Notes: generated from the sequence alone by a model not told the origin. Positions 16,216-25,991 are shown, counted from the stretch's first letter. The stretch: DNA of 55,189 bases from an uncultured Oscillibacter sp. (GCA_910586735.1 CAJUJW010000012.1:1-55189), one strand, 5' to 3'. Numbers and translations: made by a program.

Positions 16216-19200
16216 ATGCCCGTGACACTGACGCCCCAGCAGCGCGCCGCCGTGGAGAACCGGGGGGGCAGCCTCCTGGTCTCCGCCGCCGCCGGGTCCG
16301 GGAAGACCCGCGTCCTGGTGGACCGGCTCTTCCGCTATGTGACGGAGGAGCGCCGCAGCATCGACGACTTCCTCATCATCACCTACACCCGGGCCGCCGC
16401 GGCGGAACTCCGGGGCAAGATCGCCGCCGAGCTCTCCCGCCGCATGGGGGAGAACCCGTCGAACACCCACCTCCGCCGCCAGCTCCTCCGGGTCTACCAG
16501 GCGGACATCAAGACCGTGGACGCCTTCTGCACGGCCCTTCTCCGGGAGAACACCCACCTCCTGGCCAGGGACGAGGACAAGCACGCCCTCACCCCGGACT
16601 TCCGGGTCCTGGACGACGGCGAGGCCGCCCTCATCCGCCGCCGGGTACTGACCCGGACCCTCTCCGTCTTTTACGAGACTCTGACCCCCGGCGGCGAGCA
16701 GCTGGCGGACACCCTGGGGGCGGGCCGGGACGACTCCGCCCTGGAGGAGCTGGTGCTGGAGCTGTACGACAAGCTCCAGAGCCACGCCTCCCCGGAGTCC
16801 TGGCTCCTCCAGAGCCGGGCCGCCTGGGAGTCCCCCGCCCCCTCCTTCGACGAAACCCCCTACGCCCAGGCCCTTTTAACGGTCCTCCGCCGCCGGGCCG
16901 CCCACTGGGCAAACCAGCTGCGCCGGGCCGCTGAACGCACCGAGGGCGGCTCCCCCCTGAAATCCGGCTACGGCGTCCGGTTCCTCCAGGCCGCCCAGGG
17001 CTTCCAGTCCCTCAGCGAAGCCCCGGACTGGGAGACCGCCCGGACCCTGTCCGCCGCCGTCACCTTCCCCAAGCTGGTCACTCCCAAGGGCCGGAAGGAG
17101 GACCCCCTGGTCCTCTCCCTGAAGCAGACCTGGGACGGCGCGAAAGCCGCCCTAAAGCCCCTCCAGTCCTGGCTGGACGTGACTGGGGAGGAGGCCCTGG
17201 AGGACCTGCGGGCCGTGGCCCCCGCCATGCTGGCCTTACTGGACCTGACGGCGGACTTCTCCGCCGCCTTCCGGGCGGAGAAACTCCGCCTCAACGCCGC
17301 CGACTTCTCCGACCAGGAGCACCTGGCCCTCCTCCTCCTGGTAAAGCCCGACGGAACCCCCACGGACCTGGGCCTCCAGGTCTCCGCCCGCTACGCCGAG
17401 ATTCTGGTGGACGAGTACCAGGACACCAACGAGGTCCAGAACGCCATCTTCCGGGCCGTCTCCAGGGACGGCAAAAACCTCTTCACCGTGGGCGACGTGA
17501 AGCAGAGCATCTACCGCTTCCGCCTGGCGGACCCCACCATCTTCCTCCGCAAATACGCCGCTTTCAAGCCCCACACGGAGGCCCAGGACGGCGAGGACCG
17601 CAGGCTCACCCTCTCCCAGAACTTCCGTTCCCGCAGGGAAATCCTGGACGCCGCCAACTTCGTCTTTGAAAATATACTCTCCGTAGAAATGGGCGATCTT
17701 GATTACAACGAGGACGCGGCCCTCCACTTCGGCGCGGCCTACTACCCGCCCCGAACCGGCTGTCAAACAGAGTACCACCTCCTCACGGCCCGCCAGAAGT
17801 CGGCGGAGGACCCCCGCCCGGTGAAGAAGCTGATGGCGGAGGCCCGCCTGGTGGCCCGCCGCGTCCGGGAGCTCCTGGACGAGGGCTATCCCGTCACGGA
17901 CCCGGACGGGACTCTCCGCCCCTGCGCGCCGGAGGACATCGTGATCCTCATGCGCTCCCCCGGCAGCCGCCTGGCGGCCTTTGCCGCCGCCCTGGCGGAA
18001 CAGAATGTCCCCTGCTCCTTCCAGGAGGAGTCCGGCTTTTACGAGACCATGGAGGTCTCCACCGCCGTCTCCCTCCTCCAGCTCATCGACAACCCCCGCC
18101 AGGACGTGCCCCTGGTCTCCGTCCTCCGCTCCCCCATCTTCGGCTTCAAGCCGGACCGCCTTGCGGAGCTGCGCGCCGCCGCCCCCGGCGGGGACTTTTA
18201 CCAGGCCGTCGCCGCCTCCGGCTCCCCCGACTGCGCCGCCTTTCTGGAGACCCTGGCCTCCCTCCGCCTTGCGGCCCGTGACATGAGCGTCCACCGCCTC
18301 CTCTGGCACATCTACAACAAGCTGAACCTCTTAGGGCTCTATGGCGCCATGGACCGCGGCCTGGAGCGCCGGGAGAACCTCATCGCCCTGGCCCGCCAGG
18401 CGGAGAAGTTCGAGTCCGGCGGGGCCAAGGGCCTCTTTGCCTTTGTCACCCGCCTCCGCCGCCTGCTGGAGACGGGGGAGACCCCCCCGGCCTCCTCGGC
18501 CACCGCCGCCGGGGGCGTCCGCCTCATGAGCGTCCACAAGTCCAAGGGCCTGGAGTTCCCCATCGTCATCCTGGCCGACCTGGATCACGCTTTCTCCCGC
18601 CAGGACTTCGACGCCTCCGTCCTGGTCCACCCCACCCTGGGCCTGGGCCCCCGCCGGGTGGACCTGAACCGGAAAATCCGCTATCCCACCCTGGCCCGGG
18701 CGGCCATCGAGGAGACCCTCCGCCGGGAGAACCTGGCGGAGGAGCAGCGGGTCCTCTACGTGGCCATGACCCGCCCCAAGGAAAAGCTCATCCTGGTCCA
18801 CTCCCTCTACTTCGCGGAGACCCGCCTCCAGCGCCTGGCGGCCTCCGCCGCCCTGCCGGTCCCGCCGGAGGCCGTGGCCGCCTGCCGGACCTTCGGCGAG
18901 TGGCTCTTGCTGCCCCTCCTCTGCCGCCCGGAATCCTGGCCCCTCCACGACCTTGCCGGAACCGAGCCCCCCGCCCCCGCCGAACCCCTCCCCTCCCCCT
19001 GGCAAATCCGCCTCCACGACGCGGCGGACTACCGGGAAGCGCCCCCCCGCCCCGGCCTCCCGGCGGAGGGCGAAACCCCCGAGACCCCCTTCGACCCCGC
19101 CCTCCTCTCCTTTGTCTACCCCTACCGCCGGGAGTCGTTCCTTCCCGCCAAGCTGACGGCCACCCAGTTAAAGGGCCGCCCCCTGGACCAGGAAATTGCG

Positions 19201-19785
19201 GAGAACGCCGCCCACACCCCCTACCTCCGCCCCCTCTCCCAGCCCCGGTTCCGCCGGGAGCAGAAGGGCCTCACCCCCGCCGAGCGGGGCACGGCCACCC
19301 ACCTGGTCCTCCAGCGCCTGGACTTCGCGGACCCGGACGTGCCCGCCCAGATCGCCGCCCTGGCGGAAAAGGGCCTCCTCACCCCCGCCCAGGCCCGGGC
19401 CGTGGACGTGGCCGCCCTCCGGCGCTTCCTGGCCTCCCCCCTGGCCCAGGAACTGCGCTCCGCCCAGGCCGCCGGCCAGACCCCCCTCCGGGAATACCGC
19501 TTCACCCTCCTGGTCCCCGCCAGGGAGTACGACCCCCAGGCCGCTGCGGAGGACTCCATCCTCCTCCAGGGCGTGGCGGACCTGTGCTTTGAGACGGACT
19601 CCGGCCTCACCGTGGTGGACTTCAAGACCGACCGCGTCTCCGCCCCCCCGGAAATCGCCGCCCGGGCGGAGGTCTACCGCCCCCAGCTCCAAGCGTACAG
19701 CCTGGCCCTCAGCCGCTGCCTGGGCCGCCCCGTCACCCGCCGGGTGCTGTATTTTCTGGTCCCCGGCGAGGCTTTCGAGGTCTGA
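16216..19785 (+). CDS. addA: AddA, helicase-nuclease subunit
   Basis: A 1189-residue UvrD-family helicase with a RecB-type nuclease domain, the motor and second nuclease of AddAB. Visible motifs are Walker A AAAGSGKT (residues 24-31), motif II VDEYQDTNEVQ, motif III VGDVKQSIYRFR, motif V LMSVHKSKGLEFP and motif VI YVAMTRPKEKL. The C-terminal nuclease core is VVDFKTDRV. All catalytic residues appear present. It lies directly after addB. After the stop there is only a weak AGCCCC/GGGGCT hairpin without a T-run. Confidence 0.96.
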   Translation: MPVTLTPQQRAAVENRGGSLLVSAAAGSGKTRVLVDRLFRYVTEERRSIDDFLIITYTRAAAAELRGKIAAELSRRMGENPSNTHLRRQLLRVYQADIKTVDAFCTALLRENTHLLARDEDKHALTPDFRVLDDGEAALIRRRVLTRTLSVFYETLTPGGEQLADTLGAGRDDSALEELVLELYDKLQSHASPESWLLQSRAAWESPAPSFDETPYAQALLTVLRRRAAHWANQLRRAAERTEGGSPLKSGYGVRFLQAAQGFQSLSEAPDWETARTLSAAVTFPKLVTPKGRKEDPLVLSLKQTWDGAKAALKPLQSWLDVTGEEALEDLRAVAPAMLALLDLTADFSAAFRAEKLRLNAADFSDQEHLALLLLVKPDGTPTDLGLQVSARYAEILVDEYQDTNEVQNAIFRAVSRDGKNLFTVGDVKQSIYRFRLADPTIFLRKYAAFKPHTEAQDGEDRRLTLSQNFRSRREILDAANFVFENILSVEMGDLDYNEDAALHFGAAYYPPRTGCQTEYHLLTARQKSAEDPRPVKKLMAEARLVARRVRELLDEGYPVTDPDGTLRPCAPEDIVILMRSPGSRLAAFAAALAEQNVPCSFQEESGFYETMEVSTAVSLLQLIDNPRQDVPLVSVLRSPIFGFKPDRLAELRAAAPGGDFYQAVAASGSPDCAAFLETLASLRLAARDMSVHRLLWHIYNKLNLLGLYGAMDRGLERRENLIALARQAEKFESGGAKGLFAFVTRLRRLLETGETPPASSATAAGGVRLMSVHKSKGLEFPIVILADLDHAFSRQDFDASVLVHPTLGLGPRRVDLNRKIRYPTLARAAIEETLRRENLAEEQRVLYVAMTRPKEKLILVHSLYFAETRLQRLAASAALPVPPEAVAACRTFGEWLLLPLLCRPESWPLHDLAGTEPPAPAEPLPSPWQIRLHDAADYREAPPRPGLPAEGETPETPFDPALLSFVYPYRRESFLPAKLTATQLKGRPLDQEIAENAAHTPYLRPLSQPRFRREQKGLTPAERGTATHLVLQRLDFADPDVPAQIAALAEKGLLTPAQARAVDVAALRRFLASPLAQELRSAQAAGQTPLREYRFTLLVPAREYDPQAAAEDSILLQGVADLCFETDSGLTVVDFKTDRVSAPPEIAARAEVYRPQLQAYSLALSRCLGRPVTRRVLYFLVPGEAFEV

Positions 19786-19906
19786 AAGCTGCGGAAAAGC
19801 CCCGGAGGGGCTGTCCAGACTCTGTTGAAAACCCGTTCAAAATCCGAAGATATTGGGCCCGTCCAAGAAAAAAACACAAAATATTCCAAACTGAGGCAAA
19901 AACATC

Positions 19907-19936
19907 TTGTAATTTTTGCATAGACTGGTATATAAT
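19907..19936 (+). promoter_or_regulatory. Sigma-A-type promoter for SLH protein gene
   Basis: TTGTAA and TATAAT are separated by 18 bases, and about 65 bases of leader precede the ATG at 20009. The leader contains a GAAAAGGAGA ribosome site. Confidence 0.75.
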
Positions 19937-20008
19937 AGGTTCTGACTAAACGTAGCCCTCGGGGAGGAAGCGAGCCGGAGGCGCGAATTTGAAAAGGAGA
20001 TTGCGATT

Positions 20009-22465
20009 ATGAAGAAGAAGCTGTTATCTCTGGCCCTGGTTCTCGTCCTGGCCCTCACGCTGCTTCCCACCGCCGCCTTTGCCGAGGAACCGGAAGGGGA
20101 GACCACACCCATTGAGGCCCCTGCCGCCTCCGAAACCCCCACCGTCCCCGAAAACACCGAGCCCGAGCAGAAGCAGGAAACCGCCCCGGAGTCCACCCCC
20201 ATCACCACTGAAACGCCCGCCGCGCCGCCCTTGGCGGCCCCTGCGGCCGAGGGCAGCGACCCCGACACTGGTGACCCCCCCGCTGGTGACACCCCCGCTA
20301 CTCCCACCACCACTTGCAGCCATTCTCGAACTCACCACGACGCAATTGCCGCCACCTGCCAAACCACTGGTAATGTCGAATACTGGAGCTGTAGCGAGAC
20401 ACCCTCCTGCGGCAATTTTGATGCAGCATCAGGCGGGAATCTAATTGCTGATGTTACCATTGCTAAATTGACAACCCACGACTGGGATACAACTAAAGAA
20501 CCCAGCGAGTGCAAAACAACTGACTGCACCGCAACCTGCGACCACACCGGCAAAACAGGCACCTGTACTACCTGCGGAAAGGTCCTGTCTACTCCCACCA
20601 CCCCCACCTCCTGCGATCACACCTCGCTGACACTGCAAAATGGGTCTGACGCGAAAGATGCCAAGTGTAATGCTGATGGTGTAAAAAAATACTACCAATG
20701 CACTTGCGGTAAATACTTTATCGACGGTGACAGAAACACCCCCCTTGATAGCGCCCCCTCCGCCGACAAGCTGAAAATCCCCGCCACCGGCAAGCACACA
20801 GCCCCCGCCGACGGCACAGGCGGATATATCTCTTCTACCCAGCACAGCTATACCTGCACTGTCTGCGGCCAGACGGCTACCGGGGAACACACCTATGTAA
20901 ACGGTGTCTGCACGGTCTGCAACACGACTCAGACCTCTACCCCCTCCCCCTACCGCTATATTGACATCTCCAGCGCCTATGTAAACAGCTATTCCTTCAC
21001 CGTCACCTGGGCCTCCGACCTGCCCGACGGGACCCGCTTCGATATTTACCTGGACAATACCTGGTACACCACCGTCACCCCCTCCAAGTCCGGCAATTAT
21101 TTCAGCGCCACCGTCAGCACCTCCCGCTATCTGGACGACAGCTACTATTATGTGTCCGTCTACCAGTACGGGGACCACACCGTGGGCGACAGCGTCAAGG
21201 TCTATGGCCGCTACTATGACCGGGATCACTATTACTGGGACGGCTATTGGGAGGACGGCTACTGGCATCCCAGCTACCGCCCCGACTACAACACCACCCC
21301 CAGCACCAACTCCTCCGGCATTCCCTACGCCTCCCAGGTCACGGGCCGCTACAGCGCCTCCGAGGCCATCCGCATCCTCCGCAACACCAATTCCACCCGC
21401 CTCCAGAACGAGCTCATGGGCAGCTCCTCCGCCCGCAGCAGCTATGACTCCCTGGAGCGGGCCGTGAAGTCCGCCAACAACGTCTCCGTGGCCGTCAGCA
21501 CGGACCGGACCGGCGTCCCCAGCGCCCTGCGCACCGGCAGCGGCGTCCAGATTTCCGGCGCGGCCTTCAACGCCTCCAGCACCAACAGCACCGTCCGCCT
21601 GGTGGTGGACGCCCCCTCCGTGAACCGCTACGTGGGCCACGGCTACCAGTTCAGCATGTCCCTCACCGGCGTGGGCAACGACTCCAGCCTGGACGTTCCC
21701 GTGGTGGTTTCCATGCCCCTGCCCTCGGACATCAACTCCAACTTCGTCCGGGTCCTCCACTATCATAACTCCAACGTCCCCACCGTCATCACCCCCCAGG
21801 TCTCCGGCGGCCGCATCCGCTTCACCCTCACGGGCTTCAGCGACTTTGTCATCACGGATAACGGCGTGCCCTACACCTACGTCTCCGACGGTCTGGGCGG
21901 CTACTATGTCCGGCGGGATCTCACCCAGCAGCAGCTGGCCGTGGCCCTGCCCATCCTGACCACCGTGCCCACCGGCTACGTCTACACCGACGTGAGCGGG
22001 AACTACTGGGCCTCCAGCGAGATTGCCTGGGCCCAGAGCGCGGGCATCCTCTCCGGCTATACCGACGGCACCTTCCGTCCCTACTCCGGCACCACCCGCC
22101 AGGAGCTGTGGATGGTTCTGGCCCGTCTCTCCGGCGCCAACCCGGCCCACATGCAGGCGGCCCGTGATTGGGCCATGAACGCGGGCATCACCGACGGCCG
22201 CAACCCGGAGTCCCCCCTGAGCCACCAGCAGATGATCACCATGCTGTACCGCTACGCCAGCTACCGGGGCATGAACCTGGCGGCGCCCACCACGAACCTG
22301 TCCCTGTACCGTGACAGCGCCTCCATCTCCCCCTACGCCCGCACGCCCATGGCCTGGGCCATCAACCGGGGCATCGTGACGGGGAACGGCACGGGCTATC
22401 TGAATCCCCAGAACATCGCCTCCCGCGCGGACTTCGCGGTCTACCTGTACCGCTTCGTCCAATAA
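20009..22465 (+). CDS. Secreted S-layer-homology (SLH) surface protein with Cys-rich modules
   Basis: An 818-residue exported protein. It has a typical signal peptide (MKKKLLSLALVLVLALTLLP, cleavage after AFA), then a Pro/Thr/Glu-rich linker to about residue 105. Next come CxxC-containing modules (CTTCGKVL, CTVCGQ, GVCTVC) to about 310, a beta-rich domain, a Tyr/Asp-rich patch (YYDRDHYYWDGYWEDGYW), a second beta domain, and SLH repeats from about 655 to the end (VYTDVSGNYWASSEI, SGYTDGTFRP). SLH domains anchor proteins to pyruvylated wall polymer. The Cys modules recur in Firmicute surface proteins. DNA of 20330-20930 is noticeably less GC-rich than the flanks. Confidence 0.9.
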   Translation: MKKKLLSLALVLVLALTLLPTAAFAEEPEGETTPIEAPAASETPTVPENTEPEQKQETAPESTPITTETPAAPPLAAPAAEGSDPDTGDPPAGDTPATPTTTCSHSRTHHDAIAATCQTTGNVEYWSCSETPSCGNFDAASGGNLIADVTIAKLTTHDWDTTKEPSECKTTDCTATCDHTGKTGTCTTCGKVLSTPTTPTSCDHTSLTLQNGSDAKDAKCNADGVKKYYQCTCGKYFIDGDRNTPLDSAPSADKLKIPATGKHTAPADGTGGYISSTQHSYTCTVCGQTATGEHTYVNGVCTVCNTTQTSTPSPYRYIDISSAYVNSYSFTVTWASDLPDGTRFDIYLDNTWYTTVTPSKSGNYFSATVSTSRYLDDSYYYVSVYQYGDHTVGDSVKVYGRYYDRDHYYWDGYWEDGYWHPSYRPDYNTTPSTNSSGIPYASQVTGRYSASEAIRILRNTNSTRLQNELMGSSSARSSYDSLERAVKSANNVSVAVSTDRTGVPSALRTGSGVQISGAAFNASSTNSTVRLVVDAPSVNRYVGHGYQFSMSLTGVGNDSSLDVPVVVSMPLPSDINSNFVRVLHYHNSNVPTVITPQVSGGRIRFTLTGFSDFVITDNGVPYTYVSDGLGGYYVRRDLTQQQLAVALPILTTVPTGYVYTDVSGNYWASSEIAWAQSAGILSGYTDGTFRPYSGTTRQELWMVLARLSGANPAHMQAARDWAMNAGITDGRNPESPLSHQQMITMLYRYASYRGMNLAAPTTNLSLYRDSASISPYARTPMAWAINRGIVTGNGTGYLNPQNIASRADFAVYLYRFVQ

Positions 22466-22480
22466 TCCAAAGGAGAAACC

Positions 22481-22510
22481 GGGCCGCCCCAAGGGCGGCC
22501 CGCCTTTTTT
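22481..22510 (+). terminator. Rho-independent terminator after SLH gene
   Basis: GGGCCGCCC and its complement around a three-base loop are followed by a CGCC and seven T residues. Confidence 0.85.
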
Positions 22511-22606
22511 CCCGCCGTTGACCCCTCCAACAGAAAATTTTTCCATCATGAAATCCGCCCATCGGGGCAACCTAAGAATCATCTCGACAGGATTGGAGGG
22601 ATTTCC

Positions 22607-22822
22607 ATGGTAATCGACAAGATCGCCGTTCTGCTGGCCGTCATTGGCGCGCTGAACTGGGGCGGCATCGGCCTCTTCGGCTTTGACGCCGTCGCCTGGC
22701 TCTTCGGCGGGCAGCTGGCGGTGTTTTCCCGGATCATCTACACCCTGGTGGGCCTGGCGGGCCTGTGGTGCCTGACGCTGCTGTTCCGCCTGGACCGGGA
22801 GACCGCCGCCAACCCGGCATGA
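22607..22822 (+). CDS. DUF378 family small membrane protein
   Basis: A 71-residue protein with two membrane helices (AVLLAVIGALNWGGIGLFG and the IIYTLVGLAGLWCL segment) separated by a short FGFDAVAWLFGG loop. The ALNWGxxGLFGFD pattern is the hallmark of the DUF378/YuzA family, whose function is unknown. It starts after TTGGAGGG. It has its own terminator, so it is probably a single-gene unit. Confidence 0.9.
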   Translation: MVIDKIAVLLAVIGALNWGGIGLFGFDAVAWLFGGQLAVFSRIIYTLVGLAGLWCLTLLFRLDRETAANPA

Positions 22823-22848
22823 AAAAAGCCCCCGAATGGGGGCTTTTT
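22822..22848 (+). terminator. Terminator after DUF378 gene
   Basis: AAAAAAGCCCCC, a four-base loop and GGGGGCTTTTT. The symmetrical A- and T-tracts could stop transcription from either side. Confidence 0.85.
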
Positions 22849-22904
22849 CCTTTTCCGCAATCCGCGAAATTCGTGAACGAATTTTAAATCCCGCCCCCGC
22901 CGTC

Positions 22905-22933
22905 TTTACTTCCCCGTTAAAATATTCTATAAT
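22905..22933 (+). promoter_or_regulatory. Promoter for M29 aminopeptidase
   Basis: TTTACT, 17-base spacer and TATAAT, ending 43 bases before the ATG. Confidence 0.6.
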
Positions 22934-22976
22934 CGCACATAATGTACCATATAAACAGAAAGGAAGGACCCAAGAT

Positions 22977-24212
22977 ATGGAAAACAAACTGCGCGAATAC
23001 GCCCGTCTCCTGGTCCGGGTGGGCCTGAACCCCTATTCCGGCCAGCGGATGGTGATCTCCTCCCCGGTGGAGTGCGCCCACTTCGCCCGCCTCTGCGCCC
23101 AGGAAGCCTATGACGCCGGGTGCAAAGAGGTGGTCATGAACTGGACCGACGACGCCATGACCCGCATGAAGTATCTCCAGGCCGCCGGGGAGGTCTTCGA
23201 CGCCGTGCCCCTCTGGCGGCGGCACTTCTTCAACGACCACGCCCTGGAGGGCGCGGCTTATCTCGCCATCTCCGCCACGGACCCGGAGAACCTCAAGGGC
23301 GTCTCCCCGGACCGCATCATCCGGGCCCAGCGCTCCAGCGGGAAGGCCCTCAAGGACTTCGACCGCCTCCAGATGTGCGGCGGCTTCCCCTGGTGCATCG
23401 CCTCGATTCCCATTCCCTCCTGGGCCGTCCGGGTCTTCCCGGACAAGGGGGAGGCGGAGGCCGTGGACGCCCTCTGGGACGCCATTTTCGCCGCCGTCCG
23501 GGTCACTGGGGACGGCAAGGCCGTGGAGCGCTGGCGGGAGCACCTGGCCACCCTGGAAAAGCGCCTGGAGAAGCTGAACGCCCTGAAATTGAAGTCCCTC
23601 CGCTACACCAACGCCCTGGGCACGGACCTCACCGTGGAGCTGCCCGAGGGCCACGTCTGGGAGTCCGGCGGGGATCACACCCTGTCCGGCCGGTCGTATA
23701 TTGCCAACATCCCCACGGAGGAGATTTTCACCTCCCCCCTGAAAACCGGGTCCAACGGCGTGGTGTACGCCTCCATGCCCCTGGTCCACGACGGCAACGT
23801 CATCGAGGACATCCGCTTTGTGGTGAAGGAGGGGAAGATTGTGGAAGCCTCGGCCAGCAAGGGGGAGGAAACCCTGAAAGCCGCCGTCTCCGTGGACGAG
23901 GGCGCGGCCTACTTCGGCGAGGTGGCCCTGGTGCCCTACGACAGCCCCATCTCCAACCAGAACCTGCTGTTTTTCAACACCCTGTTTGACGAGAACGCCG
24001 CCTGTCACATCGCCTTCGGCGAGGCGTACCCCTGCCTGGAGGGCGGCCAGAAGATGACCAAGGACGAGCTGAAACAGCGGGGCCTCAACGACTCCATCAC
24101 CCATGTGGACTTCATGATCGGCACCCCGGACCTCTCCATCGTGGGCACCACCCAGGAGGGGAAGGAGGTTCCCATCTTCGTGGACGGGAATTTTGCCCCC
24201 GAATTTTCATGA
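22977..24212 (+). CDS. M29-family metallo-aminopeptidase
   Basis: A 411-residue cytosolic aminopeptidase of the thermophilic M29 type (AmpS/PepS/aminopeptidase T), which removes N-terminal residues with a two-metal centre. Likely ligands are seen in PTEEIFTSP (Glu), FGEVALVPYDSP (Glu), ACHIAFGEAYP (His) and THVDFMIGTPD (His, Asp), in the family order. ATG at 22977 is chosen because AGAAAGGAAGG precedes it; the frame is open 47 codons further but without start signals. Length is typical. It appears monocistronic and is followed by a pair of palindromic repeats. Confidence 0.92.
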   Translation: MENKLREYARLLVRVGLNPYSGQRMVISSPVECAHFARLCAQEAYDAGCKEVVMNWTDDAMTRMKYLQAAGEVFDAVPLWRRHFFNDHALEGAAYLAISATDPENLKGVSPDRIIRAQRSSGKALKDFDRLQMCGGFPWCIASIPIPSWAVRVFPDKGEAEAVDALWDAIFAAVRVTGDGKAVERWREHLATLEKRLEKLNALKLKSLRYTNALGTDLTVELPEGHVWESGGDHTLSGRSYIANIPTEEIFTSPLKTGSNGVVYASMPLVHDGNVIEDIRFVVKEGKIVEASASKGEETLKAAVSVDEGAAYFGEVALVPYDSPISNQNLLFFNTLFDENAACHIAFGEAYPCLEGGQKMTKDELKQRGLNDSITHVDFMIGTPDLSIVGTTQEGKEVPIFVDGNFAPEFS

Positions 24213-24225
24213 GGGGCCCCGGAGA

Positions 24226-24309
24226 AACGGGCCGCCGAGGGCGGCGGCCCCTACAGATTCTCCGTCCGGTGGGATGACCTGTAGGGGCCGCCCCCTTGGG
24301 CGGCCCGTT
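24226..24309. repeat. Inverted pair of GC-rich palindromic units
   Basis: Unit 24226-24256 is the reverse complement type of unit 24279-24309 (CTGTAGGGGCCGCC ... GGGCGGCCCGTT), separated by 22 bases. Each unit is itself a hairpin. Further units lie at 26405-26434, 29801-29830 and 29857-29889. The pair could fold into one large stem-loop in the transcript between the aminopeptidase and the next gene. Confidence 0.8.
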
Positions 24310-24356
24310 CCCCGGCGGACCAACCCTATTACATAATAAGAAACGAGGAAAACATC

Positions 24357-24839
24357 ATGGCAGTAAAATTTCAGGAGACCACCCCCGACGTGCTCATCTG
24401 CGACGGCGCGAAGGTCAGCGGCGACGTGACCCTGGGGAAGGGCGTGAACATCTGGCACAACGCCGTCCTCCGGGGGGACGACGGGGCCATCACCGTGGGG
24501 GAGGGCACCAACATCCAGGACTGCGCCGTCCTCCACGAGGAGACCCGGGTGGGCGCGGGCTGCACCATCGGCCACGGGGCCATTGTCCACGGCTGCACCG
24601 TGGGAGACAACGTCCTCGTGGGCATGGGGGCCGTCATCCTCAACGGGGCGAAAATCGGGGACGACTGCGTCGTGGGCGCCGGGGCCCTGGTGACGGGGAA
24701 GATGGACGCCCCCGCCGGGTCCATGATTCTGGGCAGCCCCGCCAAGGTGGTCCGCCCCCTGACGGAGGCGGAGATCGCCGGAAACCGCCGCTCCGCCGAG
24801 GGGTATCTGAAGACGGCGGAAGAATACCGCGGGGGCTGA
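24357..24839 (+). CDS. Gamma-class carbonic-anhydrase-like hexapeptide-repeat protein
   Basis: A 160-residue left-handed beta-helix protein of the YrdA/PaaY/gamma-carbonic anhydrase group. Hexapeptide repeats run through most of the chain. Metal-ligand histidines are visible at 60 (CAVLHEE), 73 (IGHG) and 78 (IVHGC), with the conserved RGDDGAITVGEGTNIQD region before them. Such trimeric metalloproteins hydrate CO2 or have unresolved activities. The start follows ACGAGGAAAAC. Three bases separate it from the following transporter gene, so the two may be co-transcribed. Confidence 0.88.
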   Translation: MAVKFQETTPDVLICDGAKVSGDVTLGKGVNIWHNAVLRGDDGAITVGEGTNIQDCAVLHEETRVGAGCTIGHGAIVHGCTVGDNVLVGMGAVILNGAKIGDDCVVGAGALVTGKMDAPAGSMILGSPAKVVRPLTEAEIAGNRRSAEGYLKTAEEYRGG

Positions 24840-24842
24840 GCC

Positions 24843-25991
24843 ATGGACTGGAACAGCGATCAAATCAAGCAGCGCCTGCTGGTGGTCTGCGGGGGCGTGG
24901 CCTTCTTCTGCGCCCTGCAAAACCTGCCCGCCGTGGCGGGGGCCCTGGGCTGGGTACTGGGGACCCTGTCCCCCTTCCTGGTGGGCGGGGCCGTGGCCTT
25001 TATTTTAAACGTCCCCATGCGGGCCATAGAGGCCCATCTCCCCAGCGGGAAGCGCCGGCGGTCCCTCCGCCGCCCCCTGGCCCTGGTGCTGACCCTGGCG
25101 GCGGTCATCGGCGTGGTGACTCTGGCGGCCTGCGTCATCAGCCCCGGCGTCGCCGACGCGGTGCGCTCCATCACCCGGCAGCTGCCTGCCGCCATAAACC
25201 GGGTGCAGGAGCAGCTGGCGGCCCTGGAGACCTGGCTTCCCCAACTGGAGACCCTGGCGGCGGACATTCACTTTGACTGGAAGGGCCTCTCGGAAAAGGC
25301 CATCGCCCTGGTCCGGGACTGGGGCGGCGGGCTGGTGTCCTCAGGCGGGGTGCTCATCGGCGGCGTGGTCAGCGGCGTCAGCACCTTTGTCATCGGGCTG
25401 ATTTTCTCCTTCTACATCCTCCTGCAAAAGGAGCGCCTGGCCCGCCAGGGCCGGCAGGTGCTCTACGCCCTGCTGCCCGAGACCTGGGCGGACCGGACCC
25501 TGGAGGTTCTCCGGCTCTCCAGCCGGACCTTTTCCAGCTTTCTCTCCGGCCAGTGCGTGGAGGCGGTGATTCTGGGGTCCCTCTTCGTGGTGGCCATGAC
25601 GGTCTGCCGCATGCCCTACGCCCTGCTGGTGGGGGTGCTCATCGCCCTGACGGCCCTGATCCCCGTGGTGGGGGCCTTCATCGGCTGCGTGGTGGGGGCG
25701 CTGCTCATCGCCGTCACCAACCCCTGGCAGGCGGTGGGCTTTGTGGCGCTCTTCCTGGTTCTCCAGCAGATTGAGGGGAATTTGATTTATCCCCACGTGG
25801 TGGGGTCCTCCGTGGGGCTGCCCTCCATCTGGGTGCTGGCCGCCGTGACCCTGGGCGGGAAGCTGATGGGCATCGCGGGGATGCTGTTTTTCATACCCCT
25901 CTGCTCTGTGCTGTACGCACTGTTCAGGGGGTTTGTCAAGGGGCGCCTGGAGGCGAGGGGGGTGCCCGCCGGGAAGTGGCGGGAGCCTTGA
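24843..25991 (+). CDS. AI-2E family transporter (PF01594-type permease)
   Basis: A 382-residue membrane protein with about eight predicted helices, for example LVVCGGVAFFCALQNLP, PLALVLTLAAVIGVVTLAA, VIGLIFSFYILLQ and MTVCRMPYALLVGVLIALT. The segment ALIPVVGAFIGCVVGA followed by QQIEGNLIYPHVVGSSVGLP is the hallmark of the family (TqsA, YtvI, PerM). Members export autoinducer-2 or act as Na+/H+ antiporters; which applies here is unknown. The first ATG after the carbonic-anhydrase-like gene is used. The C-terminus is basic and cytoplasmic. Confidence 0.9.
   Translation: MDWNSDQIKQRLLVVCGGVAFFCALQNLPAVAGALGWVLGTLSPFLVGGAVAFILNVPMRAIEAHLPSGKRRRSLRRPLALVLTLAAVIGVVTLAACVISPGVADAVRSITRQLPAAINRVQEQLAALETWLPQLETLAADIHFDWKGLSEKAIALVRDWGGGLVSSGGVLIGGVVSGVSTFVIGLIFSFYILLQKERLARQGRQVLYALLPETWADRTLEVLRLSSRTFSSFLSGQCVEAVILGSLFVVAMTVCRMPYALLVGVLIALTALIPVVGAFIGCVVGALLIAVTNPWQAVGFVALFLVLQQIEGNLIYPHVVGSSVGLPSIWVLAAVTLGGKLMGIAGMLFFIPLCSVLYALFRGFVKGRLEARGVPAGKWREP

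Noticed and set aside
12837..16217. A 1126-codon open frame on the minus strand opposite addB
   Set aside because: It is a by-product of GC-rich codon use: no ribosome site, low-complexity Gly/Val/Leu content, and addB on the plus strand has all its family motifs.
20441..22987. An 848-codon minus-strand frame opposite the SLH gene
   Set aside because: Repetitive Gly/Val/Ala sequence without motifs or start signals; the SLH protein on the plus strand is certain.
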